DNA from: Gammaproteobacteria bacterium UBA5078
Lineage (GTDB): Bacteria > Pseudomonadota > Gammaproteobacteria > Pseudomonadales > Pseudohongiellaceae
Direction: 5' to 3'
Length of the DNA: 26,668 nucleotides
Assembly (NCBI GenBank): GCA_002416505.1
Contig: DIAM01000016.1
Span: 1-26,668, forward strand
The notes below the pieces were generated by a model, which ran no database searches, was not told where the DNA came from, and worked only from the letters and a program-made list of their open reading frames with translations. This document shows, in pieces, positions 1 through 6,066 of this stretch; the stretch's first letter is position 1, and every line of letters begins with the position of its first letter. Made by a program: the position numbers and the translations under genes.

Positions 1-760
1 CTAGTAAACCCTGGGAAGTCCACCTAGCGCCTTGATCGATTCCATGGCTTTGTTCCCACTCTTCAGACCAAACATTAACTTTTGGAAGAGGATCGTCATA
101 GCTCTCGGGGAACTTCAGGAAATCATATATTGCTACTACGGATTGTTTGCTCAGAAGTTTGGATGATGGCTCTGGCACATTCCTGTCGATAGTTACGGCG
201 CCTCCGGCTGATCTAGAGCCACCTTTCTTTGCAGCCTCATCGAGTGATTCTTCAGTTTCCCAATCTTCGATCCCATAGTAAAACTGGGGTGGAAGTGCTT
301 CGCGTCTACCGCCATCCTCGGGCTGTATAGTTAAAACAATATAAAGTTCGATTCTTGTGCTCTCTTCAGCGAGCTCAAAAGCTTTGATTATGTCTTCAGT
401 TTTTATTTTAGTTTTCAAATCCATAGTTTGAAGAAGTAGGCGAGATGCCCGAACCCAGATCATGCGGTCGTTGTTTCGATCCATGAGAAGGTTGACGACT
501 TCTTGAAAGGACTCTCTGGCAAGGCTTAAATATATTTCATCCGTTTTACGGATGCTTTCTGCAGCTTGGTACGCCTTGTCTCGATTAAATGCCATAACTG
601 CTATAAGGGCACCACAAGCAATAGATATCCCCGGTAGCAGGGTAATGTAGTTCGTATTTATAAACTTTAGAGACGATATCAGGCCTAAAACTGAAAGCAG
701 CGACAGCCCCAGTGAGGCCACGATTATCGAAATTAAGATATTTGTTAAAATCTTATTCAT
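1..760 (-). CDS. Two-helix membrane-anchored hypothetical protein, C-terminus cut by the window edge
   Basis: The minus-strand frame is open from ATG at 760 to the window edge, giving about 253 visible residues beginning MNKILTNILISIIVASLG. Two hydrophobic segments, at about residues 7-27 and 33-55, predict a hairpin membrane anchor. The remainder is hydrophilic and probably cytoplasmic. It contains a charged helical stretch (residues about 60-130) and a basic, glycine-rich loop with KKGGSRSAGG. I do not recognise the family. The start lies 20 nt after the R' box of the attC at 781-882, so this is the next cassette of the array. Its own attC must lie beyond the left edge. Confidence 0.7.
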   Translation of the reverse strand, partial: MNKILTNILISIIVASLGLSLLSVLGLISSLKFINTNYITLLPGISIACGALIAVMAFNRDKAYQAAESIRKTDEIYLSLARESFQEVVNLLMDRNNDRMIWVRASRLLLQTMDLKTKIKTEDIIKAFELAEESTRIELYIVLTIQPEDGGRREALPPQFYYGIEDWETEESLDEAAKKGGSRSAGGAVTIDRNVPEPSSKLLSKQSVVAIYDFLKFPESYDDPLPKVNVWSEEWEQSHGIDQGARWTSQGLL

Positions 761-780
761 TGCTCGAACCTATCGTGTGC

Positions 781-882
781 AGATAACGCTGTTTTAAGCG
801 GCAAATTGCAGTTGGCTAAAATAAGTGAGGCACGAACAAAAATCCAACTGTAATTTGTCCGACTTGAAAACCCTTGTTATAC
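781..882 (-). other. attC site of the small membrane protein cassette
   Basis: The plus strand begins AGATAAC (781-787) and ends GTTATAC (876-882). Between them, GGCAAATTGCAGTTGG and CCAACTGTAATTTGTCC form a long imperfect inverted repeat. The layout (R box, long stem, central loop, R box) is that of an attC of about 100 nt. It lies just downstream of the gene at 909-1085. Confidence 0.75.
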
Positions 883-908
883 GGTTGCAGCCGCATAGTA
901 CATTGATT

Positions 909-1085
909 TTATTTGGAATTATTAAAGCTGCTAAAAGCAATACCAATTCCTGCACCGATAACTATACCAATACCCACATTATCAAAAACAAATTTGCCAA
1001 AAATAATACCGATTCCAGCTCCCATAGCTATAGCTAGCCCCATATTGCTAGTTCTAGGTTTTTTGCTCTTATCATCTTCGTTCAT
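909..1085 (-). CDS. Small glycine-rich two-helix membrane protein (58 aa)
   Basis: The chosen ATG at 1085 gives 58 residues beginning MNEDDKSKKPRTSNMG. It is preceded by GAGGA about 8 nt upstream. A longer reading from GTG at 1145 would run through the degenerate attC region and is less likely. After a short charged N-terminus there are two hydrophobic stretches rich in spaced glycines (AIAMGAGIGIIFG and VGIGIVIGAGIGIAF), which predict two closely packed helices of glycine-zipper type. Function cannot be assigned. Small membrane proteins of this kind occur as orphan cassettes, and some resemble toxins or phage-lysis-like peptides. That possibility is only inference. Confidence 0.65.
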   Translation of the reverse strand: MNEDDKSKKPRTSNMGLAIAMGAGIGIIFGKFVFDNVGIGIVIGAGIGIAFSSFNNSK

Positions 1086-1128
1086 CTGAAATATCCTCAT
1101 TATGAGTATCACACCAATGTATGAAGCT

Positions 1129-1213
1129 GTATCGCCCGTGTTCACGCGCGAGTTTGGTGCCGCAAAGCGACGCCGAATTCGTCGCTGTGGAACCGCTTGA
1201 TAGGCGCACTCAT
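1129..1213 (-). other. Degenerate attC-like site downstream of the HEPN cassette
   Basis: The plus strand has ATCGCCCGTG near the left end, where CTAACGCCC would be expected, a central GCCGCAAAGCGACG-type segment with a GCGACG/CGTCGC stem (1167-1185), and ACCGCTTGATAGGCGC on the right. The layout resembles an attC, but neither R box is intact. A flanking repeat, TATGAGT at 1101 and ACTCATA at 1208, has the wrong polarity for R boxes. The site is probably decayed. Confidence 0.35.
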
Positions 1214-1222
1214 AACTTTCAA

Positions 1223-1786
1223 CTAACTATTCGCTTTTAACACGGCCAACACTTGATTTAATTCGTCACCGGCGTTCACTTGATATGCCTCGTAGCTGTC
1301 GGGGTTTACTTCAGAGTCAACGTCATTAAGCAGAGTAAAAGTGTCGTCTACAAATTTGGAAATGTCGTTCGAGGATATCTGCGCCTTTTTAAATGATTCT
1401 TCAACGGTGAAGTTGTTGGATCTATGGCCAAACACTTCATTTCTCAGTGTTGCCACCTTCAGCCATGTGGATTTGAGTTTAGCACACTGCATATCAAACT
1501 TATCTAGTTGAGCAATTGGCAGGATTTGACTATCTCTTAGTCCCCGCAAAAGACTAGGTAGATTAATAGAATCCTTCCGGGTTTCGAAAATTCTGTACAA
1601 CGGCAGAAGAATTGCAACGAAATGAGCATTCTTGCTGGTGGTGAAGAAACTCGAATACCGATTCAAAATGTCCTCATACTTCGGAGTGGCGTCAGGGTTT
1701 CTATACGTCCACCAAACTTCGTAGTTAAGTAGCGCCTCGACAACATCCCTGCGCAAGTCCTTAGATATTTGTGAATAGTTATTCAT
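1223..1786 (-). CDS. AbiU2-like HEPN-domain protein
   Basis: This 187-residue, mainly helical protein carries LRNEVFGHRS, an R-x5-H motif (R115, N116, H121) typical of HEPN-fold ribonucleases. The surrounding layout, a conserved YRIFETR helix and a KLKSTWLKVATLRNEVFGH helix, recalls the AbiU2-like HEPN family named after a lactococcal abortive-infection gene. Known HEPN proteins often act as RNases in toxin-antitoxin or phage-defence systems. Activity of this one is inferred. The start ATG lies 13 nt after the R' box of the attC at 1800-1862. There is no partner ORF in the cassette, so any antitoxin would have to be elsewhere or unnecessary. Confidence 0.65.
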   Translation of the reverse strand: MNNYSQISKDLRRDVVEALLNYEVWWTYRNPDATPKYEDILNRYSSFFTTSKNAHFVAILLPLYRIFETRKDSINLPSLLRGLRDSQILPIAQLDKFDMQCAKLKSTWLKVATLRNEVFGHRSNNFTVEESFKKAQISSNDISKFVDDTFTLLNDVDSEVNPDSYEAYQVNAGDELNQVLAVLKANS

Positions 1787-1799
1787 GGGTAACTCAGAA

Positions 1800-1862
1800 G
1801 CCTAACGCCCTTGTTAATGGGTTCGGCGTAAGCCGAGTCCTTGATTGAACTAATTGTTATGA
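1800..1862 (-). other. attC site of the 297-aa protein cassette
   Basis: The plus strand starts GCCTAAC (1800-1806) and ends GTTATGA (1856-1862). Inside, GGGTTCGGC and GCCGAGTCC form a strong stem with a GTAA loop, flanked by weaker pairing of GTTAAT with ATTGAAC. The stop codon of the upstream gene lies inside the site. Confidence 0.85.
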
Positions 1863-2743
1863 GCCTCTCCAGAAGCGTATCTCATACTTAAATTAACTAG
1901 CTGTCTATTCTTCTTCTGTATGCGTTGTCGCACATCATCCCAATCGAGGGATATCAAAATTTCCTCATCTAGCGACTCGCCGTGATATTTATATGCGATG
2001 AGTGGCCTAGATTTCCCTCCAAACTCCTTCTCATACTTTTCGATAGCTTCATTGATCTTAAATCTAGAAACTTCCACATCATCAGATATGATATTTCTTA
2101 CAAAATTATGAATGCTGCTAATAGATTCAATATAGCTTCTTATTGCTTTGGATAATTCAATTTCATCACCAATCTCGTCAAGGATGTGTCTCTTAAACTT
2201 TTTGTTTATTCGAAGTCTGCTTCTATCAGATACGTATTCTGCTCGAAATTTCAATGCTGTTCTATCGTCGTTCCAGCCACCGCCTAACTTCACTTTGTGA
2301 ACAGGGCCTCCATAATGTTGCGAGTGATTTCGCAGGGCCTCCATAAACCGATAATTGAAGTTATTATCGTACTCGGTGCACTGTGCTTGCTTCACTTTGA
2401 CCTCGGTTTCAGGGTTCCTTGTGCAGCGTGATACATGGCTAGCGATTTGGTCATTGTACAATTTCACTGCAGAGAGCAAATTGACGACATGCTTATTCAG
2501 GGTTAGAAGAGCTTCAAAAAAATCGGAGTACTCGGTTTGATCCGTAACCATATGCGATAAAGCAAGGCCTATTGCTTCACGCTCTAGGTCGAGATAATTC
2601 GAAATTATAAATTCATACTTCTCTTCTATAGCTAAAGCTTCACTCAAGGACGTTTTAAGCGTTTTGAGAAATTCGAACCTCTCACAGGTTATTTCCTGGC
2701 AATTATTTGTCGTTATAGCCCTGATAAATACTCTGGATTTCAT
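1850..2743 (-). CDS. Helical cassette protein with HEPN-like R-x4-H motif, function unknown
   Basis: This 297-residue protein has no signal peptide or membrane segment. The central motif ALRNHSQHYGG (R138, N139, H143) matches the R-x4-6-H pattern of HEPN nucleases and lies at the end of a predicted helix. The rest is highly helical and charged, and I do not recognise the full-length family. The stop codon is inside the attC at 1800-1862, so the last residues (EAHNN) are attC-encoded. The ATG at 2743 is 14 nt after the R' box at 2756-2762. The HEPN assignment rests on one short motif and is tentative. Gene reality is well supported by length and cassette layout. Confidence 0.6.
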   Translation of the reverse strand: MKSRVFIRAITTNNCQEITCERFEFLKTLKTSLSEALAIEEKYEFIISNYLDLEREAIGLALSHMVTDQTEYSDFFEALLTLNKHVVNLLSAVKLYNDQIASHVSRCTRNPETEVKVKQAQCTEYDNNFNYRFMEALRNHSQHYGGPVHKVKLGGGWNDDRTALKFRAEYVSDRSRLRINKKFKRHILDEIGDEIELSKAIRSYIESISSIHNFVRNIISDDVEVSRFKINEAIEKYEKEFGGKSRPLIAYKYHGESLDEEILISLDWDDVRQRIQKKNRQLVNLSMRYASGEAHNN

Positions 2744-2755
2744 GGTTATCTTAGC

Positions 2756-2824
2756 TCATAACGCCCAACTCAGCGGGCAATTGAAGCGCAGCGTAAATTG
2801 ATCCACTGCAGCTGCTTGTTAAAG
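2756..2824 (-). other. attC site of the DUF262/nucleotidyltransferase cassette
   Basis: The plus strand starts TCATAAC (2756-2762) and ends GTTAAAG (2818-2824). GGGCAATTG and AATTGATCC form an inner stem, and CAGCGGG/CCACTG extend it. The DUF262 gene's stop (2819-2821) lies within the right-hand R box. Confidence 0.8.
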
Positions 2825-3877
2825 CCCGATGTACTCCTTAATAATTTCAAATCGTCTCTGCCTATTTACACGTTTTTGAACACCTTCTTGACTTAAAACT
2901 TTGTATTCATTTAGCAGCGAGTCTACATTCCGATTTCCGAACTCATCATCACTTAGATAGTGGTTAAACCACTCATTCAAGCGACTTGAAATATCAGATG
3001 TATCGACAGTTTGAGTCTTTTGAGTTAGATAGTACGCATATACAAATAACGTGTAGAAATGGGTCTTTCTCTTAGCTATTGTGAGCATGCTGTCTTGATT
3101 GGAAATAATTAGTCGTAATACTTCTAGAACCAACATGACGGTATCTTTATCGTCATCCGCCTCGGGATAATTTTCGTTGTACTGATCATATGCTCTATTT
3201 ATAGACGATTGAGTTGTCTCTTCTTCAATGCCAGATCTAATGAATAGCAATAATGTGCTTATGAATTGTATATCTATCATTCTGCGATAGTCTGCAGCGT
3301 TAAAAATATTAAAGTCAGACCAAAATCTATCTTTAGAAATTGTTTCCGCCAACTTTATGAACAAACCTGTGAATTCTGCGTTTCTAAGCTCCTGCGGATT
3401 CAAGGTTGCATTGGTTCTATTCAGCCTTAAAAAAAGCTCAACAATTTTTTCTTTTGATAAGCTCTCTTCAATGAATCTTATTGAAAATGGGTATTTCCAT
3501 ATTTTGCTTTTTTCGTCAGGTGTCAGCTCAGAAAATAACTTTGTTGCGTAATTGTAATCTTTATTTTCTAACCCTGATTTAGCCAGTTTGAACTCATCGT
3601 TTATATATGAATGCACAGCACCTAATCTTTGCTGCCCATCAACTATCGAGTAAATTGTATCTCCAGTCTCTGGGTCAGTTTCATTCTGCCAAAGATACAC
3701 TTCAGGTATTGGATAACCCAGAAGGATAGTTTCAATCAGAGAAATGCGATCTTTTGGAACCCATACATATCTTCTCTGAAAGCTGTTATCAACGACGATG
3801 TTGTCACTCTTCATGCCATCTACTAGCCATTTAATTGGCCGTGACTCTACATCGATATACTTAATAGGGTTTGTCAT
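2819..3877 (-). CDS. DUF262 (GmrSD N-domain-like) protein
   Basis: The 352-residue protein shows the DUF262 signature: NSFQRRYVWVPKDR (31-44), LLGYPIPEVYLW (52-63), the core IVDGQQRLGAVHSY with D80, Q82, Q83 and R84, and a later LNRTNATLNPQELRNAEF segment. DUF262 is a ParB/sulfiredoxin-like fold found in type IV restriction enzymes such as GmrSD and in other phage-defence proteins, where it is associated with nucleotide handling. The nuclease half DUF1524 (an HNH fold) is not visible here, so this is a stand-alone DUF262 protein with an unassigned helical C-terminus. Its start overlaps the stop of the nucleotidyltransferase gene by ATGA, indicating translational coupling and a joint function. 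Confidence 0.85.
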   Translation of the reverse strand: MTNPIKYIDVESRPIKWLVDGMKSDNIVVDNSFQRRYVWVPKDRISLIETILLGYPIPEVYLWQNETDPETGDTIYSIVDGQQRLGAVHSYINDEFKLAKSGLENKDYNYATKLFSELTPDEKSKIWKYPFSIRFIEESLSKEKIVELFLRLNRTNATLNPQELRNAEFTGLFIKLAETISKDRFWSDFNIFNAADYRRMIDIQFISTLLLFIRSGIEEETTQSSINRAYDQYNENYPEADDDKDTVMLVLEVLRLIISNQDSMLTIAKRKTHFYTLFVYAYYLTQKTQTVDTSDISSRLNEWFNHYLSDDEFGNRNVDSLLNEYKVLSQEGVQKRVNRQRRFEIIKEYIGL

Positions 3878-4464
3878 GCTTGGGCCTCAATTTGATTCTT
3901 TAACTTCTGTATCCCAGTACAATGATACGATTCTACCGCCTCCCAAGACTCATATATACGGTAATTAATATCGTGGGATATCGAGAATACAGTTTGTAAG
4001 TCTCGTTTGCAGGGTTCAACTTTCCCATTCCAGGATCGGAAAAAATCATTGCGGTGGTCTGGTCTCTTGAGCATTACAAAACGTCTAAATATATTGCTAG
4101 TAATTCCTTGGTAGCCGTGAAGATAGCCTTTTCTTGCCAGCTCAAGATATGCCCCCCAGCTTTGTCTAAAAAGCTCGGGAGAAACGATTGCAATATCCAT
4201 GTCTGAATCATCGGAAAATGGCTGAAACATTTTTCCTTCAGATGGCGTAATGCTGTACCCTAACTTAGCACTGCCAACAATAGCGATGTTATTTACATGA
4301 ATATCAAGATGCTCAGACATGAATATTTTTAATTCATCGTACATTTCAGCGTAGGACGGCTTTCTAAGGTGCTCTCTAAAATACCAAACATCATGACCCA
4401 ATAGATATTTTCTATATATCCATTTGGCGTCCTGCTCAATTAGATTTTTTTTGAATTCTTCCAT
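3874..4464 (-). CDS. Nucleotidyltransferase-fold protein, partner of DUF262
   Basis: The 196-residue protein contains a Pol-beta-type nucleotidyltransferase core: IAIVGSAKLGYS with the GS motif at residues 64-65, then FSDDSDMDIAIV with acidic residues D88 and D90 as candidate metal ligands. A third carboxylate is expected further on but cannot be placed with certainty. It is the first gene of a two-gene cassette and overlaps the DUF262 gene by 4 nt. Nucleotidyltransferases of this class modify tRNA, proteins or nucleotides, and many serve in toxin-antitoxin or defence modules. Target and role here are unknown. The start ATG at 4464 lies about 30 nt from the preceding attC R box. Confidence 0.7.
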   Translation of the reverse strand: MEEFKKNLIEQDAKWIYRKYLLGHDVWYFREHLRKPSYAEMYDELKIFMSEHLDIHVNNIAIVGSAKLGYSITPSEGKMFQPFSDDSDMDIAIVSPELFRQSWGAYLELARKGYLHGYQGITSNIFRRFVMLKRPDHRNDFFRSWNGKVEPCKRDLQTVFSISHDINYRIYESWEAVESYHCTGIQKLKNQIEAQA

Positions 4465-4492
4465 TATTCTCAGTTATGTAATCAATGCTGGC

Positions 4493-4548
4493 CTTTAACG
4501 CCTCAATCAACCGACGTGTTAGCGGTCGGCTGCATTGAATTGTTAGGC
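4493..4548 (-). other. attC site of the membrane-anchored protein cassette
   Basis: The plus strand starts CTTTAAC (4493-4499) and ends GTTAGGC (4542-4548). TCAATCAACCGAC and GGTCGGCTGCATTGA form the long imperfect stem with a short loop. This is a compact, textbook 56-nt attC. Confidence 0.9.
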
Positions 4549-5090
4549 TCATCTTTTGGGATTTTAGGAACGGTTAACACCTGGCCGTTTGGTTTGTGCT
4601 TCCCCTTAAACTCTTTACCCATTTGAGAAACTGCATAGCAGCCAACTATTTCGGGAATTGTGGGCTCAACGCTTAACCAAATAGAGAATGTTTTTTTAGC
4701 ACCTGCTGCTATATCCTCACCACCTGTGTCCTCAATATGAGAAAGAAATCCATGACTGCCATCCTCCACATAGACTGGTAGTCGTATTTTGTTTTTGCCT
4801 TCCTTTACTAATAAACCCACATCATCAACATGCATTGAAACATGACTTACATTTATAACAGTGACTTTATAGATTGGACCCACCAAATTTCCGCGGCTGT
4901 TAAAAATATCTTCTGGCTGACCAAGCTCGTCTAACCTTTTTTGAGCCTGACCATCAATTTTTGACTCGACTTTTAACTTTCTTACACTTTTTTGGCGCAT
5001 CATCCAAAATCGACCAAAGTTAAGAAATAGCGCAATGGTCCCTACAATTGCCGCATATATTGCGAGTAGATTTTCCTGAACCCAATCCAT
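4503..5090 (-). CDS. N-terminally membrane-anchored cassette protein with attC-encoded tail
   Basis: The 195-residue protein has one hydrophobic segment (about residues 8-29) followed by basic residues (RQKSVRKLK). This predicts a single anchor with the bulk in the cytoplasm. The remainder looks like a beta-rich domain (IYKVTVINVSHVSMHVDDVGLLVKEG), and I cannot name its family. The reading frame enters the attC and ends NNSMQPTANTSVD. Such MQPTA-type tails are a recognised consequence of translating attC sequence. The start ATG is preceded by AAAGGAAAG and lies 13 nt after the R' box at 5104-5110. Confidence 0.75.
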   Translation of the reverse strand: MDWVQENLLAIYAAIVGTIALFLNFGRFWMMRQKSVRKLKVESKIDGQAQKRLDELGQPEDIFNSRGNLVGPIYKVTVINVSHVSMHVDDVGLLVKEGKNKIRLPVYVEDGSHGFLSHIEDTGGEDIAAGAKKTFSIWLSVEPTIPEIVGCYAVSQMGKEFKGKHKPNGQVLTVPKIPKDEPNNSMQPTANTSVD

Positions 5091-5103
5091 AACTTTCCTT
5101 TAA

Positions 5104-5181
5104 GCCTAACGCCGTTCATAACCGGCGACAGCGGAGCTGACGTCCGGCGCCGAAGGCGTGTAGTTCATGACTTTGTTAGGT
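5104..5181 (-). other. attC site of the HNH endonuclease cassette
   Basis: The plus strand starts GCCTAAC (5104-5110) and ends GTTAGGT (5175-5181). GTTCATAACCGGCG near the left and TAGTTCATGAC near the right belong to the imperfect stem, and CGTCCGGCGCCGAAGGCG fills the centre. The HNH gene's TGA stop falls inside the site. Confidence 0.85.
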
Positions 5182-5899
5182 GCTTCTTTAGCTCAAGCAC
5201 ACCATATGCTGGTTTGCGCCTATGTATCATAGCGTGACAGTTTGGACATACCGGCTTGAGGTCCTGAATAGGATCGATGACGTACTCCTCACCAATACTC
5301 GACAACTCTATCTCATGATGAACATGAATGAAGTCACGTCCCATATCCCCGTAAACTGAAAGAAAGTCAAATCCGCAAACGAAGCAGTGGCAACCATAGT
5401 GCTCGATACATTGTACCCTAGCGACTGGGTTCCTTTCGTAGATGTTTACATAGACACTGCGTACGCTACCCTCTCTAAGTTCTTTAACCTCATCGACCTC
5501 GTCAGGGAAAATATAGTCATCATTAGTGGAGACTTTAGCAAATCGAGAAAATTCTTCATAAATAGCTCTCCGCTTCACGACGTTGGCATTTCCGACCGTT
5601 TCGTAATAGTCGATGTGTTGTCGAAGAGCAGACAACGCATTCAGTAGTTTATCTCTCCCACCATCCTTAAAGATCATTTCCAAATAGTAGCGTGTCGCTA
5701 TTGCGTTTGTCGTACGAGTAAATCTCCTGCCTTCTATCATGTTTCGATAGCTATATACGTAATCGACAGCTGAATTACGATTCATTCCATGAGCCGATTG
5801 GAGAAGCCGTACTCCTTGGGACATAGATATTTCGCTTTTATATACGCGCTTCGCTATGTCGTAAGCAGCCTCGATCACTTTTTCATCTATTGCGGGCAT
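5165..5899 (-). CDS. HNH endonuclease, first cassette of the array
   Basis: The 244-residue protein ends in an HNH nuclease domain of McrA-like type: HCFVCGF (C172, C175), DFIHVHHEIELS (H192, H194, H195), DLKPVCPNCHAMIHRRKP (C218, C221, H226). The four cysteines form the usual zinc site, and the histidines are the candidate catalytic residues. The N-terminal 150 residues are helical and probably recognise the substrate. I do not recognise them. Such proteins act as restriction or homing-like endonucleases on DNA. No methyltransferase partner is present, so modification-dependent cleavage is possible but inferred. The SD-like AGGTG lies within the R' box GTTAGGTGC (5914-5906), 7 nt before the ATG. 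Confidence 0.85.
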   Translation of the reverse strand: MPAIDEKVIEAAYDIAKRVYKSEISMSQGVRLLQSAHGMNRNSAVDYVYSYRNMIEGRRFTRTTNAIATRYYLEMIFKDGGRDKLLNALSALRQHIDYYETVGNANVVKRRAIYEEFSRFAKVSTNDDYIFPDEVDEVKELREGSVRSVYVNIYERNPVARVQCIEHYGCHCFVCGFDFLSVYGDMGRDFIHVHHEIELSSIGEEYVIDPIQDLKPVCPNCHAMIHRRKPAYGVLELKKHLTKS

Positions 5900-5905
5900 C
5901 TAATT

Positions 5906-5914
5906 GCACCTAAC
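5906..5914 (-). other. Unpaired R'-type recombination half-site at the array edge
   Basis: Minus-strand GTTAGGTGC is identical to the R-box sequence at the far end of the HNH cassette (5175-5183). This is expected if the cassette inserted here by a G/TT cross-over. No inverted RYYYAAC partner with a stem is visible in the next 90 bases, so it looks like an attI-type or residual junction rather than a full attC. Confidence 0.55.
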
Positions 5915-6013
5915 ATTTGTATAGTGTTTTCCCACACATAATCCTGACGATTGACGGGACTCTATACCCATTCCCCCAATAAATAAACCCTCAATCCCAC
6001 CCTTTTCATAGGC

Positions 6014-6038
6014 AAAAAAAAGCCCCGAAACCGGGGCC
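6014..6038 (-). terminator. Rho-independent terminator of tex
   Basis: Read on the minus strand, GGCCCCG, a GTTT loop and CGGGGCT are followed directly by a run of T residues, about 30 nt after the tex stop codon. The opposite strand has only four T residues after the stem, so it may act weakly in that direction as well. It insulates tex from the cassette array. Confidence 0.9.
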
Positions 6039-6066
6039 TTTTATCACGCAAGTTAAACGCTGATAC

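Larger units (their letters stand above)
1..5914 (-). mobile_element. Integron gene-cassette array (CALIN-like), integrase not in window
   Basis: Seven cassette-like units, all with genes on the minus strand, are separated by short imperfect palindromes ending in attC-type R boxes (plus-strand forms such as GCCTAAC and GTTAGGC). Sites are seen at 781-882, 1800-1862, 2756-2824, 4493-4548 and 5104-5181, with a degenerate one near 1129-1213. Three ORF stop codons lie inside attC sites, and start codons lie 13 to 30 nt after the R' box, as is usual for cassettes. The stretch is visibly AT-richer than the backbone after 6000. Cassette polarity would put intI and attI beyond 5914, yet tex lies there. 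So either the integrase was lost or moved, or it lies outside the window. The left boundary is not reached. Confidence 0.85.

Noticed and set aside
825..1037. Plus-strand 70-residue ORF in the cassette array
   Set aside because: It overlaps an attC site and the small membrane protein on the other strand, and has low-complexity Asn/Ser-rich content.
1086..1145. GTG-initiated extension of the small membrane protein
   Set aside because: It passes through the degenerate attC region, whereas ATG at 1085 has a good GAGGA site.
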